Part shown: positions 8,006-16,961 of the stretch, one piece after another | Numbering within the stretch: the stretch's first letter is position 1 | Layout of the letters: the number at the start of each line of letters is the position of its first letter | NCBI GenBank assembly: GCA_002162915.1 | Contig: MABB01000040.1 | Coordinates: 1,167-20,564, forward strand | Length of the DNA stretch: 19,398 nt | Direction of reading: 5' to 3' | Origin: Rhodospirillales bacterium 47_12_T64 | Lineage (GTDB): Bacteria; Pseudomonadota; Alphaproteobacteria; Kiloniellales; Kiloniellaceae | The notes under the pieces: model-generated | What the model was told of the DNA's origin: nothing | The model's database searches: none | What the model saw: only the letters and a program-made list of their open reading frames with translations | Made by a program: the position numbers and the translations under genes

Positions 8006-9520
8006 TCAAACCGCTTCAACTTCCTTCAGCAACTGCGATCTTTCAATCAGGCGTTCGCTTGGGAAACTAACAGTAACTGATGTGCCTTTTTCGGGTTCAC
8101 TTTCTATAGAGAGGGTCCCTTTGTTTCTCTCTGTAATTGCTTTGACAATACTCAGGCCCAGCCCACTGCGTTCTTCAGCACCTTCTGCTGATTTCCAGAA
8201 TGGATCGGTAACAAATGGCAGATCCTCTTTTTTTATACCAACACCTGTATCAGAAAAACATATACTCAAACCGTGATGATCATCAAACAAAGCTGATACA
8301 TAGACTTGGCCATCACGTGGCGTAAAGTGGATGGCGTTGCTCAATAAATTAACGACGATTTGCTTAAATCCTTGTGCGTTGGTGCGCAAATAAGGCAGAT
8401 CGCCTTGAATGGAGCACTCCACAATAACTCCGCGATCTGCTGCTCTGAGCTCTAAAGCCCGTGCGCAGCTCAGAATTTCATCAGACACATCCAGCTCTTC
8501 ATCTTGAATTCCGGCTTCAGCAGATTCCAAACGCGAGATTTGTTGAATATCAGAAACCATGGTCATCAAGCTAGAACCCGCTTCAAAGATATAACCGAGA
8601 TATTCTTCTCGCCTTTCCTGATCAATCTTGTAATCTTTTTCTTTCATCAATATTTCGGAAAAGCCAATGATCGCGTTTAACGGGGTGCGTAATTCGTGAC
8701 TCATGTTTGCGAGAAATGAAGTCTTTGCCCGGTTGGCAATTTCAGCCGTTTCCTTGGATTCCGTTAAAGCACGCTCATGCTGATCAATCGTCACCAACAT
8801 ATTATTATAAGCTTCAACAGTTTGACCGAGTTCGTCATCTGAACGCCACTTTACAAGGACGGGCTTTTTTTGTGTCGCCATCTCTTCGATCGAATGGGAT
8901 AGCAGTTTCAACGGGCGCCCAATTGCCCGGTTAATCGCAATTGCTGCTCCCCCACCCAATGTAATCAGGATAATGAGGAAAATCAGGGCATCCAAAAAGA
9001 CCCGGGTCCAGACGTCGGTATAAGCCCGCTCTGTTGTGTAACCTACCTCGAGATGTCCGAGGATTTCATTATTGTCAAAGACTGTATAGACCAACGGTAT
9101 CCGGATGAAATCAATGTCCGTTAACTCAAAACTCTTCGCATTAAGGTCTGTGCCTGGAAGGTCTGTGCCTGGAAGATCTGTGGCTGGAAGATCTGTGGCT
9201 GGAAGATCTGTGGCTGGAAGATCTGTGGCTGGGTAAAACTCGCCGCCATTATCAGGAAGTATGATGCGGACACGAACTAAATCAGGATCCCGCATCAGGG
9301 TTTCCAAAACCAGCAAAATCGTGCTTTCGTCATAATCCCAGAGAGAGCGAGACAAAGGGACCGATACCTTGTTCGCAACATCTAATGCACGCTGAGCAAT
9401 TCGTTCTTCTTCAAGTTGGAAAAACCGGACTTCAAAAAACAGAAATGGTACCAGTCCTGTTATCAGGACTGACAGGGTACAGATGATCAACAATTTTGTG
9501 CGGACAGATTTAAAGACCAT
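8006..9520 (-). CDS. Orphan membrane sensor histidine kinase (HAMP, HisKA, HATPase)
   Basis: A 504-residue sensor kinase. A first membrane segment (about residues 9-29), a predicted periplasmic region of about 145 residues and a second membrane segment (about 175-197) lead to a HAMP linker (about 198-250). The HisKA phosphoacceptor is His275 in NMSHELRTPLNAIIGFSE. The ATP-binding domain has NLLSNA (near 391), DTGVGI (424) and GLGLSIV (453). All catalytic boxes appear intact. The periplasmic region contains six five-residue repeats, P(A/G)TDL, at 97-126. No response regulator or receiver domain is encoded beside it, so the partner and signal are unknown. The ATG at 9520 puts the first membrane segment at the N-terminus; the ribosome site is weak. 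Confidence 0.93.
   Translation of the reverse strand: MVFKSVRTKLLIICTLSVLITGLVPFLFFEVRFFQLEEERIAQRALDVANKVSVPLSRSLWDYDESTILLVLETLMRDPDLVRVRIILPDNGGEFYPATDLPATDLPATDLPATDLPGTDLPGTDLNAKSFELTDIDFIRIPLVYTVFDNNEILGHLEVGYTTERAYTDVWTRVFLDALIFLIILITLGGGAAIAINRAIGRPLKLLSHSIEEMATQKKPVLVKWRSDDELGQTVEAYNNMLVTIDQHERALTESKETAEIANRAKTSFLANMSHELRTPLNAIIGFSEILMKEKDYKIDQERREEYLGYIFEAGSSLMTMVSDIQQISRLESAEAGIQDEELDVSDEILSCARALELRAADRGVIVECSIQGDLPYLRTNAQGFKQIVVNLLSNAIHFTPRDGQVYVSALFDDHHGLSICFSDTGVGIKKEDLPFVTDPFWKSAEGAEERSGLGLSIVKAITERNKGTLSIESEPEKGTSVTVSFPSERLIERSQLLKEVEAV
9143..9232 (-). repeat. Six tandem 15-bp repeats inside the histidine kinase gene
   Basis: Six contiguous 15-base units cover 90 bases. The four units at 9173-9232 are identical to each other, and the two at 9143-9172 are identical to each other, differing from the rest at two positions. 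On the coding strand each unit adds five residues, read as P(A/G)TDL. The length is a multiple of three, so copy-number change would alter the periplasmic domain length without breaking the frame. Near-perfect identity suggests recent expansion by slippage. Confidence 0.97.
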
Positions 9521-9854
9521 TCTGATCTAGCTACCTATCTAATTTCACAACAATTCTATGCGAACACCAGCACTTTGCAATTGATAACATCAACTTCTTC
9601 CCCCTGAGAAACGTGCAAGAACAACGTATAAGAGCAAGAAGTTAGGGCAACACGTCAGATATCGCTTAGATAATAATAGCCTGACATCAATGATTAACCC
9701 GGCATCACTCTTTTTTATTTTTCAACTTTTAGAATAACGCGAGCGGGTTAACAGGCAATAAACAACATATTACCACGCCATTACGAAAAGTTAGCACTGT
9801 TATTGAATAAAATCCCGGTGCATCTCAAACTCCTGTTTGCAGGAAATTTTTGAT
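9521..9854. other. Intergenic region upstream of the histidine kinase gene
   Basis: These 334 bases separate the tlyA stop from the kinase start, both genes on the minus strand. Apart from the candidate kinase promoter and small dyad near the kinase end, and a weak 5-bp hairpin at 9831-9844 just after tlyA, I find no gene, RNA or repeat. Reading frames here are very short and lack ribosome sites. Confidence 0.6.
9553..9580 (-). promoter_or_regulatory. Candidate histidine kinase promoter
   Basis: On the minus strand TTGCAA (9580-9575), a 16-base spacer and TAGAAT (9558-9553) match four and five of six consensus bases. Transcription would begin near 9546, about 26 bases before the kinase ATG. 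An adjacent small dyad, TTGAT-AAC-ATCAA at 9581-9593, sits just upstream of the -35 and could bind a regulator. Confidence 0.45.
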
Positions 9855-10604
9855 TTATATGAATTTTCTGGCGGCAATCAGAAACTCAATATTCCCTTCC
9901 GGCCCTTTAATAGGACTTTCGGTTACGCCAAGTACGGCCCAGTCGGTTTCATCCGAAAGCCAGCTTTCGATCCGGTCACAGACCTCTTTGTGAAGCTCTG
10001 GTTCGCGGACAACACCCCCTTTACCAACCCGGCCTTTGCCGACTTCAAACTGGGGCTTTATCAAAGCCACCATCAAGGCCCCAGGCACAGCCAGTGCCAT
10101 AGGAGCAGGCAAGACGGTTTCCAGACCGATAAAACTGGCGTCGCAAACGATCATGTCGATTGCTTCTGGAACCTGTTCACGGGAAAGGTGGCGCGCATTG
10201 GTCCGTTCCATCACCACAACGCGCTCATCTTTTCGGATTTTCCAAGCCAGTTGTCCGTGACCAACATCCACGGCATAGACCTTAGACGCGCCGTTGGTTA
10301 ACAGCACATCCGTAAAGCCTCCGGTCGAAGCGCCGACATCCATACAGACCTTGTCTGTTGGATCTATATCAAAAGTCTTCAACCCTTTTTCAAGCTTGAG
10401 GCCGCCTCGACTTACCCAAGGGTGGTCCTCCCCCTTAACCGTTAGAGGCGCATCTTCCGGGAGAGGTTGCCCTGGTTTATCTACACGTTTTGTATTCGTA
10501 TAAATCTGCCCGGCCATAATACGGGCCTGCGCCTTAGTCTTGCTTTCGACCAACCCTCGATCAACAAGGAGTTGATCAGCTCTTTTTTTTCCAATTTTTG
10601 CCAC
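9855..10604 (-). CDS. tlyA: TlyA-family rRNA 2'-O-methyltransferase (annotated elsewhere as hemolysin A)
   Basis: A 249-residue protein with an N-terminal S4 RNA-binding domain (about residues 5-65) and an RrmJ-like methyltransferase domain. SAM-binding DVGASTGGFTD begins at about 89. The catalytic tetrad of the family can be placed as Lys70 (RGGLKLEK), Asp155 (DASFIG), Lys183 (IKPQFE) and Glu240 (NIEFL), all present. In actinobacteria TlyA methylates ribose 2'-OH in 16S and 23S rRNA and affects capreomycin response; the alphaproteobacterial target is not established from sequence. The start is a GTG at 10604, one base after the MATE stop (TAA-C-GTG), so translational coupling to the upstream gene is likely. 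The old hemolysin name probably does not describe the real role. Confidence 0.92.
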   Translation of the reverse strand: MAKIGKKRADQLLVDRGLVESKTKAQARIMAGQIYTNTKRVDKPGQPLPEDAPLTVKGEDHPWVSRGGLKLEKGLKTFDIDPTDKVCMDVGASTGGFTDVLLTNGASKVYAVDVGHGQLAWKIRKDERVVVMERTNARHLSREQVPEAIDMIVCDASFIGLETVLPAPMALAVPGALMVALIKPQFEVGKGRVGKGGVVREPELHKEVCDRIESWLSDETDWAVLGVTESPIKGPEGNIEFLIAARKFI

Positions 10605-10605
10605 G

Positions 10606-12030
10606 TTAAATGCTCTTGTAATTAGTCAGCCCCAAACGATCACGTAATGTGAAACGTATAACTGAAACCACTGCCACAAATGCAAGCCCTGCCGCAAGCC
10701 CTAACCAAATACCCTGTCCTCCACCACCAAGGACAAATCCACCGATATAAGAGATTGGAAGTCCCAGTACCCAATAGCCAAATATTGCTAAATACATGGG
10801 CACTTTCGTATCACTTAGTCCACGCAGAGCACCCGATGTTACGACCTGACATCCGTCAACAAGTTGAAAAAGCGCTGCGACAGCAAGATACGAAACAGCA
10901 AGGCCAAGAGTAGCTTCATTTTCGGGGAGAGCTGGATCAAGAAAGAAGGCAACCAGAGTATTCGGAATCAACCAAAACGCCAGGCAGGTAAAGATCATAA
11001 AGCCCGTCCCCATGGCAATCGAAACCCAGCCAGCCTTGCGAATACCGTCATGATTTTTTTTGCCATACGCTAAGCCAACTCTAATTGTGGCTGCCTGGCT
11101 AATACCGAGAGGAACCATAAAAGCCAAAGCCGCACATTGAAGAGCAACCGCATGAGCTGCAAGCTCGTTGGTTCCCAACCATCCCATAAGAATTGCCGCT
11201 GCCGTAAATAAGCCAGTCTCGGCAGTCAAAGTAAAACCAATAGGTAGGCCGATACGAAAAATTTCTCTAAACCGCGACCAGTCAGGTTTCCATAATCTTA
11301 CAAGAATAGCGTACCTTTTGTATCGTCTGTGCATAAGAATATATGCCAAAATCGACACAAACATAACGGTATTTACAAACGTTGTGCTAATGCCTGCGCC
11401 AAGCAATTCCAACCTTGGGAAGCCCCAGTTACCAAACATAAGTGCATAGTTACCCAAAGCATTCACAACAATACCAGCGATCGTAATGTATAAAACAACT
11501 GATGTTTTTCCATGAGATGAGAGTAGGCAACGTAAAACAAGGAAAAGAAAAGCCGGGAAGAAACTCCACGCAGCAAACCGAATATAGCCTTGGGCCTTTG
11601 ATGCATTCTCTGGTGTTTGACCAAGAATAAGGAAAACAAACTCAGCGTTCCAAATCAAAGCAACAAGTATGGTCGCAACAAGTACCGCCGCCCAAAAGCC
11701 CTGGCGTGTTGTTCGGCGAACAGATTTAAAATCAAGCGCACCAATCGCCTGCGCCATCATTGGTGCCACAGCCGTAATTAACCCGATACCGAAAAGCAGA
11801 AACGGGCTCATAAGGCTTGTCGCCAAAGTACCAGCGGCCAGGAACTTAGGGCCAAGCCAGCCCATCATAATAACATCTGTCGTAAAGAGAGCCATTTGAG
11901 CCAATTGTGCAATAACAAGTGGCCAGGCTAAATTAAAACTGGCTTTGACTTCTTCTCCCCAAAACACGGAAGGCGGCAAAGACTGGCCAGGGGCCACAAA
12001 AGCCCTGTCCGTTGACAGTTCGGTTGACAT
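10606..12030 (-). CDS. MATE-family multidrug exporter (NorM-like)
   Basis: A 474-residue inner membrane protein with about 12 predicted membrane segments in two similar halves, as in MATE antiporters that expel cationic compounds in exchange for Na+ or H+. The first half has LAWPLVIAQLAQMALFTTDV and a GWLGPKFLAAGTLA stretch. The second repeats the pattern with IGLPIGFTLTAETGLFTAAA, GWLGTNELAAHAVALQ and LGISQAATIRVG. The substrate cannot be told. The open frame runs further upstream, but the ATG at 12030 is chosen because AGGA lies eight bases before it and the residues above it look non-coding. It lies 182 bases after dxs and one base before tlyA, so it interrupts the dxs-tlyA order seen in relatives. 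Confidence 0.92.
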   Translation of the reverse strand: MSTELSTDRAFVAPGQSLPPSVFWGEEVKASFNLAWPLVIAQLAQMALFTTDVIMMGWLGPKFLAAGTLATSLMSPFLLFGIGLITAVAPMMAQAIGALDFKSVRRTTRQGFWAAVLVATILVALIWNAEFVFLILGQTPENASKAQGYIRFAAWSFFPAFLFLVLRCLLSSHGKTSVVLYITIAGIVVNALGNYALMFGNWGFPRLELLGAGISTTFVNTVMFVSILAYILMHRRYKRYAILVRLWKPDWSRFREIFRIGLPIGFTLTAETGLFTAAAILMGWLGTNELAAHAVALQCAALAFMVPLGISQAATIRVGLAYGKKNHDGIRKAGWVSIAMGTGFMIFTCLAFWLIPNTLVAFFLDPALPENEATLGLAVSYLAVAALFQLVDGCQVVTSGALRGLSDTKVPMYLAIFGYWVLGLPISYIGGFVLGGGGQGIWLGLAAGLAFVAVVSVIRFTLRDRLGLTNYKSI

Positions 12031-12212
12031 AAATCTGATCCTAAAATGAGAAATTCGCCAACGCACGCAGCCAATAAGGTTGTTCGTCGCCCCCCTTTCG
12101 GGTCCAGGCAAATTTGTAACTTGACGCTCACCCTAGCGGGTTGGAAGAGAGTTGTATAGAGCTTTTAGATCGTCTCTTCGATTGGAAAATAAGAGCGATT
12201 AAAGACTACTGT

Positions 12213-14180
12213 TTAGTCAGCTTGGGAAAACGAGGCAATTGATGAGGATGGTGCCGCAACTTCCTTGCCAAGAGCTGACATAGCTTTGCTAAAGATTCCT
12301 TCGGCGTCCAACCCTGCTTGCTCGAGTTGTTTGGCCGGACTGTCGTGATCAATAAATGTATCAGGCATACAGACAGGGCGGAATTTCAACCCCTTGTCAA
12401 AAAGACCTTCATTGGCCAGAAAATTGGATACAAGAGAAGAAAATCCGCCAATCGAACCTTCTTCCACCGTCAGGAACACGTCGTGATTTCGGGCCAGAGA
12501 ACGGGCCAGATCAGCGTCTAAAGGCTTGGCAAAACGGGCATCTGCAACCGTAGAGCTAAATCCGTGTGCCGCAAGTTTATCCGCAGCTTTGAGACAATCA
12601 TCTAACCGTGTTCCAAGAGCAAGAATAGCAACATGCGTCCCCTCGCGAACGATGCGACCTTTACCAATTTCAAGAACAGATCCGCGCTCTGGTAGCTCAA
12701 TCTGTCCTGTCGATTCCCCTCTTGGGAAACGAATGGCACATGGCTGGTCATCAATAACGGCGGATGTGGCAACCATATGCATCAGTTCAAGTTCGTCAGA
12801 CGGGGCCATGATAATCATACCGGGAATACACCCAAGATAAGCAAGATCATAACTCCCCTGATGGGTCACGCCATCGGCACCAACCATGCCAGCACGATCA
12901 ATGATGAAACGTACTGGCAAACTTTGAATGGCAACATCGTGAATAACCTGATCATAGGCGCGCTGTAAAAAGGTCGAGTAGATTGTCGCGTAAGGCTTAT
13001 AGCCATCACAGGCCATACCAGCACAAAATGTCACGCCATGTTGCTCGGCGATGCCGACATCAAAAGTTCTGTCAGGAAACTCTGCCTGAAACAGGTTGAT
13101 GCCAGTACCCGACGGCATCGCTGCTGTCATCGCGACGATCTTGTCGTCATGTTTAGCCTCGGCAATCAATGCTTTGGCAAAAACGTTCTGATAAAGCGGT
13201 GCTTTTGGCGGCGTTTTCTGCTGCTTGCCACTGACAACGTCAAATTTTGAAACGCCGTGATATTTGTCTGAGGCCTGTTCAGCAGGCTCATATCCTTTGC
13301 CTTTTTGCGTAACCGCGTGGATGAGAACTGGTCCGTCAAACCCGCAATCACGTACATTTTTCAAAACAGGAAGAAGATGGGTGAAATTGTGCCCGTCAAT
13401 CGGCCCAATATAGAAAAACCCAAGTTCTTCAAACAGAGTTCCACCAGTAAAAAATCCGCGGGCGTATTCTTCGGCGCGTTTCGCAGCTGTTTCGATACGC
13501 GGCGGAAATTTACTAATGATTTCTTTCGCCAGATGGCGCATGGATTGATAAGGCTTGGCAGAAATCAAACGAGACAGATATGCGCTCAAAGCACCTACGG
13601 GAGGCGCGATCGACATGTCATTATCGTTCAGGATAACCACCAAACGGGAATTCATGGCACCGGCATTATTCATGGCTTCATACGCCATGCCAGCCGTCAT
13701 GGAACCATCACCGATGACAGAGATGACATTGTTCGTCTTACCGGCGAGATCTCTTGCTACGGCGTAGCCCAGACCTGCAGAGATTGACGTCGAACTGTGA
13801 GCTGCGCCAAAGGGGTCGTAAATACTTTCTTTGCGGGTCGTAAAACCGGAAAGCCCGCCGCCCTGTCGCAAGGTTCTCAGCTGCTCACGACGCTCAGTTA
13901 ATATTTTATGAGGGTAACATTGATGCCCGACATCCCAGATGAGCTTATCATCAGGGGTATTGAATACGTGGTGGATCGCAATCGTGAGTTCAACCACACC
14001 CAGACCAGCGCCAAGATGACCGCCGGTACGAGATACGGCGTTGACCATGTCCAGACGAACTTCTTCAGCCAACTGTGGCAGCTGGCTTTCATCTAGCGTA
14101 CGCAGATCTGCAGGATTCTTTACTGTGTCCAGCAGAGGGGTCTGGCGATTATGACCGTACTGACTCACCCGTCTCTCCAT
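12213..14180 (-). CDS. dxs: 1-deoxy-D-xylulose-5-phosphate synthase
   Basis: A 655-residue thiamine-diphosphate enzyme that condenses pyruvate and glyceraldehyde-3-phosphate into DXP, the first and often limiting step of the MEP isoprenoid pathway. The TPP/Mg motif GDGSMTAG begins at about residue 157 with NDND near 185. HxxxG-type residues and [12 protein letters not shown] near 82 are conserved, and the catalytic Glu lies in [10 protein letters not shown] (about 379). The transketolase-like middle and C-terminal domains look complete. The ATG at 14180 is preferred over the GTG directly before it, because GAGAAG lies seven bases upstream. It is separated from ispA by 167 bases, enough for a promoter of its own. 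Confidence 0.97.
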   Translation of the reverse strand: MERRVSQYGHNRQTPLLDTVKNPADLRTLDESQLPQLAEEVRLDMVNAVSRTGGHLGAGLGVVELTIAIHHVFNTPDDKLIWDVGHQCYPHKILTERREQLRTLRQGGGLSGFTTRKESIYDPFGAAHSSTSISAGLGYAVARDLAGKTNNVISVIGDGSMTAGMAYEAMNNAGAMNSRLVVILNDNDMSIAPPVGALSAYLSRLISAKPYQSMRHLAKEIISKFPPRIETAAKRAEEYARGFFTGGTLFEELGFFYIGPIDGHNFTHLLPVLKNVRDCGFDGPVLIHAVTQKGKGYEPAEQASDKYHGVSKFDVVSGKQQKTPPKAPLYQNVFAKALIAEAKHDDKIVAMTAAMPSGTGINLFQAEFPDRTFDVGIAEQHGVTFCAGMACDGYKPYATIYSTFLQRAYDQVIHDVAIQSLPVRFIIDRAGMVGADGVTHQGSYDLAYLGCIPGMIIMAPSDELELMHMVATSAVIDDQPCAIRFPRGESTGQIELPERGSVLEIGKGRIVREGTHVAILALGTRLDDCLKAADKLAAHGFSSTVADARFAKPLDADLARSLARNHDVFLTVEEGSIGGFSSLVSNFLANEGLFDKGLKFRPVCMPDTFIDHDSPAKQLEQAGLDAEGIFSKAMSALGKEVAAPSSSIASFSQAD

Positions 14181-14347
14181 CACTTATCTTCTCAATTAGC
14201 TTCGACAAGCCATGAGATGTTTTTCAGGTCTCTCGGCAACCAGTTACGAAGTCCAGTTACTGAAGTATAGTCCTGATCGGATTAATATTTCCACAGAAAC
14301 CTTTAATCTAACCCTGCCTGTAATCTCACTCATGAACGTATATAACC

Positions 14348-15235
14348 TTAGGATCTACGTTCTAATACAAATGTGGCAGTGTCGCGAAGTAACTGCGCCT
14401 TTCCTGCGAAAATATCAAGTCTAGATTTTGCCGAACAAATTAATTCCTCTGCCTTTGCGCGGGCAGCATTCAAACCAAGTTGCCCCACAAAGGTAGCCTT
14501 GCCAGCATCAAAATCAACCCCGGTAGGTTTGCCCGTTTCTTCCGGTGTTCCTTCGTGGTCCAGCAAATCATCCACAATCTGGAAAGCCAGCCCGATATCT
14601 TTGGCGTAAAGGCGAAGGGCTTTCAACTCTTCCGATGTTGCTTTGCCAAGGATGGCTCCGGCTTCACAAGCATAGCATATCAGCGCGCCTGTTTTCAGAT
14701 CCTGCAGGCGGGTAATTCCCTTGAGATCCAGATTGGCCCGGTTCGGTGAAAGATCTATCATCTGGCCACCAACCATGCCCGCGGACCCCGCTGCCGCAGC
14801 AAGTCCCGTGATCAACTTCAGACGAACCTCCGCATCGGGATGGGTTTTGCTATCGGCCAAGACACCGAATGCCTCTGTCAAAAGGCCATCGCCCGCCAGG
14901 ATCGCTGTCGCATCATCCCATTTTTTATGGACTGTCTCGCGGCCACGCCGTAAATCGCTGTCATCCATTGCGGGAAGATCGTCGTGCACAAGACTGTAGC
15001 AATGTACCATTTCCAGAGCGGCAGCGACTTCGAGTGCGTAATCGTCCTCAACATCAAACAATGCGGCAGTTTCCATGACCAAAAAGGGCCGTAACCGCTT
15101 CCCACCACCCAAGGCACTATAGCGCATGGCTTCAACAACTTCGCCCTCAGGCGTTGAAATAGGGGGAAGCAAAGCGTCAAGGCGTGCTTCAACGGCATCA
15201 GCACGCGCAGTAAGCGCCTTTTTAATGTCCTGCAT
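14348..15235 (-). CDS. ispA: Short-chain (E)-prenyl diphosphate synthase (farnesyl/geranyl type)
   Basis: A 295-residue polyprenyl synthetase that extends DMAPP with IPP to geranyl or farnesyl diphosphate. The first aspartate-rich motif is HDDLPAMDD (Asp85, 86, 91), with the longer bacterial spacing DDx4D. The second is QIVDDLLD (Asp222, 223, 226). GGGKRLRP at 43-50 and KTGAL at 181-185 bind substrate. Length and motifs fit IspA rather than long-chain synthases. The ATG at 15235 has GGGAG about nine bases upstream. It follows xseB by 82 bases and precedes dxs, an order common in proteobacteria. Confidence 0.95.
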   Translation of the reverse strand: MQDIKKALTARADAVEARLDALLPPISTPEGEVVEAMRYSALGGGKRLRPFLVMETAALFDVEDDYALEVAAALEMVHCYSLVHDDLPAMDDSDLRRGRETVHKKWDDATAILAGDGLLTEAFGVLADSKTHPDAEVRLKLITGLAAAAGSAGMVGGQMIDLSPNRANLDLKGITRLQDLKTGALICYACEAGAILGKATSEELKALRLYAKDIGLAFQIVDDLLDHEGTPEETGKPTGVDFDAGKATFVGQLGLNAARAKAEELICSAKSRLDIFAGKAQLLRDTATFVLERRS

Positions 15236-15317
15236 AAAAGAGAGCTCCCTCAGGAGGAATTATATTCGGCTGAATACATACACGATCAATCCGAGGCATT
15301 ATCATTACACTCTGGTA

Positions 15318-15581
15318 TTACGCCACATCGAAAGGTTCCGTGCGAGGCTGACCATCCGGCCCCATGGTGATTTTCTCGATCTTTTCCTGAGCTTCCCGAA
15401 GCTTGGTCTCACAATGGGCTTTGAGTTTTGCACCTCGGTCATAAGCCCCGATGGCTTCGTCCAGCTTACCTTCGCCCTGTTCCAAACGCTCCACAATCAT
15501 TTTCAATTCGGCAAGAGCCGCTTCGAAGCTCATTGTCTGAATGTCTGTTACATTTTCACCCGTTTGTGAATTTTCCGTCAT
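15318..15581 (-). CDS. xseB: Exodeoxyribonuclease VII small subunit
   Basis: An 87-residue helical protein with the XseB pattern: FEAALAELKMIVERLEQGE, LDEAIGAYDRGAKL and CETKLREAQEKIEKI. Several copies associate with XseA to form ExoVII, a single-strand DNA exonuclease. XseA is not in the window, as is usual. The ATG at 15581 has GAGG just upstream (AGG five bases away); the open frame extends further but without XseB features. The gene sits 103 bases after the deacetylase and 82 before ispA. Confidence 0.94.
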   Translation of the reverse strand: MTENSQTGENVTDIQTMSFEAALAELKMIVERLEQGEGKLDEAIGAYDRGAKLKAHCETKLREAQEKIEKITMGPDGQPRTEPFDVA

Positions 15582-15684
15582 GGGAACCTCAAGAATTATT
15601 TTCAGCGGCACTCTACTTTGACAATCTTCACCAGACAAGGGTTTGTCCCAAGATCGCAATCTGAACTATTATTATCCTGCAATA

Positions 15685-16620
15685 TTAATCTACAGCATTC
15701 ATCATTGCCATTACATGCAGCGAAACCGAACGTGCCAAGGCTTCGGTATTATAACCACCTTCCAATATAGAAACGAGACGCCCATCACAAAGCTCACCCG
15801 CCAACTCAACAATTCTCTTGCTGACCCAGCCAAAGTCCTCATCTTCCAGATTAATCGACGCAAGAGGATCTTCGCGGTGGGCATCAAAACCCGCAGAGAC
15901 GATAATCAGTTCCGGTCCAAATTCTTTCACTGCTGGAAAAACCCGGTCTTCCATCGCCTTGCGAAATTCGAACGATCCTGCACCCGAAGGTAAAGGCGTG
16001 TTTAAGATATTCCCCGCCACTCCCATTTCTCCTTCGCTTCCCGTGCCGGGGAAGAGCGGAGATTCATGTGTGGAGGCATAAAACATATCCGGATCATCCC
16101 AAAGGATATCCTGGGTTCCGTTCCCATGATGGACATCAAAATCAATCACAGCGATCTTTCGCAAACCGTGCTCGTTTCGAGCCTGATACGCCCCAATCGC
16201 GGGATTACAAAAAAGACAAAATCCCATTGCACGATGACGTTCAGCATGATGCCCGGGCGGGCGGCTTAGGCAAAAAGCATTGTCGACATCCTTGTTAATC
16301 ACCGCATCGACAGCAGCGCATATTCCCCCTGCCGCCCGTAACGCTGCCTCGCCAGAATCCTTGCAGACCACAGTGTCACCATCAATCGCAACATAGCCAA
16401 TGTCGGGAATAGCGCGGAAAACTTCCTCAATATGTTCTTCGCTATGAGCCCAATGAAGTTTTTCTTTTCCCAAAAGGGGCGATACTCTGCGATCCAAACT
16501 GTCAAAGTCCGGTTCGGCCAGGGCACGAAGAATTGCTTCAACACGCTTGGGAGATTCAGGATGGTGCACTCCCGGATCATGCAGTTGACTTACAGGGTGA
16601 CTGAACAACGCAGTAGCCAT
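15685..16620 (-). CDS. Histone deacetylase superfamily amidohydrolase
   Basis: A 311-residue zinc hydrolase of the arginase/deacetylase fold, cytosolic. Zinc ligands are Asp162 and His164 in DFDVHHGNGT and Asp246 in SAGFDAH. The catalytic histidine pair is in RPPGHHAE (124-125), and the transition-state Tyr is in EGGYN (290). All are present, so activity is likely, on acetylated proteins, polyamines or a small amide; the substrate is not predictable. An excellent ribosome site (AGGAGGG five bases upstream) supports the ATG at 16620. It is the first gene of the run leading to xseB, ispA and dxs, an order seen in related alphaproteobacteria. The region upstream has a TATAAT that could serve as its -10. 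Confidence 0.93.
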   Translation of the reverse strand: MATALFSHPVSQLHDPGVHHPESPKRVEAILRALAEPDFDSLDRRVSPLLGKEKLHWAHSEEHIEEVFRAIPDIGYVAIDGDTVVCKDSGEAALRAAGGICAAVDAVINKDVDNAFCLSRPPGHHAERHRAMGFCLFCNPAIGAYQARNEHGLRKIAVIDFDVHHGNGTQDILWDDPDMFYASTHESPLFPGTGSEGEMGVAGNILNTPLPSGAGSFEFRKAMEDRVFPAVKEFGPELIIVSAGFDAHREDPLASINLEDEDFGWVSKRIVELAGELCDGRLVSILEGGYNTEALARSVSLHVMAMMNAVD

Positions 16621-16688
16621 TTATACCCTCCTGTTTCAGATCTGTTTCTAAAAATCAAAATTCATAACATCTGAGAAGTGTGTCATTA

Positions 16689-16694
16689 ATTATA
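16689..16694 (-). promoter_or_regulatory. Possible -10 box for the deacetylase operon
   Basis: The minus strand reads TATAAT here, a full consensus -10, 69 bases before the deacetylase ATG. No convincing -35 lies 16-18 bases upstream of it. Confidence 0.3.
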
Positions 16695-16840
16695 CGATCT
16701 GCCGACGGTTTTATTTATTTAATTCGTTTAAATACTGAAATTCTTCCCCATGTTCTCAAAAGATAACATTATGTTTTGATATCAAGAGTTAGACTTTACA
16801 GATTACCCTTATCTCAACTAAGGTACAAAAAGAGAACGGC

Positions 16841-16855
16841 GTTGTTAATAACAAC
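16841..16855. promoter_or_regulatory. 15-bp palindrome upstream of the RND efflux genes, operator candidate
   Basis: GTTGTTA and TAACAAC are perfect seven-base arms around a central A. The site is 118 bases before the adaptor start. RND pumps are often controlled by TetR- or MarR-type repressors binding such dyads, but no regulator gene is in the window and the function is inferred. Confidence 0.45.
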
Positions 16856-16961
16856 TAAACCGTCAACTTCCCGACAAAACCACTACTGGTATATAAAATC
16901 TTTTAACCAGCAGTGAGAGAATCACTCGTTAATGCCAAGCTCCAGCTTTTGGCATATTTTC

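Noticed and set aside
9143..9232. CRISPR-like array
   Set aside because: The units are contiguous 15-mers with no spacers and are in frame inside a kinase gene, so this is a coding tandem repeat.
9831..9844. Hairpin TCCTG-TTTG-CAGGA after tlyA as a terminator
   Set aside because: The stem is only five base pairs and the T-rich stretch follows on the plus strand, whereas tlyA is read on the minus strand.
9837..10301. 154-residue plus-strand open frame
   Set aside because: It lies antisense to tlyA, whose motifs are intact, has no ribosome site and resembles no family.
13305..13787. 160-residue plus-strand open frame
   Set aside because: It is fully antisense to dxs, with no ribosome site; composition is that of a shadow frame.
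14240..14260. Direct repeat of CCAGTTAC upstream of dxs
   Set aside because: Two 8-base copies 13 bases apart could be chance, and there is no clear promoter alignment to support a regulator site.
15126..15569. 147-residue plus-strand open frame
   Set aside because: It runs antisense across ispA, the spacer and xseB, all supported by motifs, so it is a shadow.
16901..16910. TTTTAACCAG shared with 212-221 upstream of the fused spermidine-synthase gene
   Set aside because: A 10-base match within 19 kb of A+T-rich spacer is expected by chance, and the flanks do not extend it.
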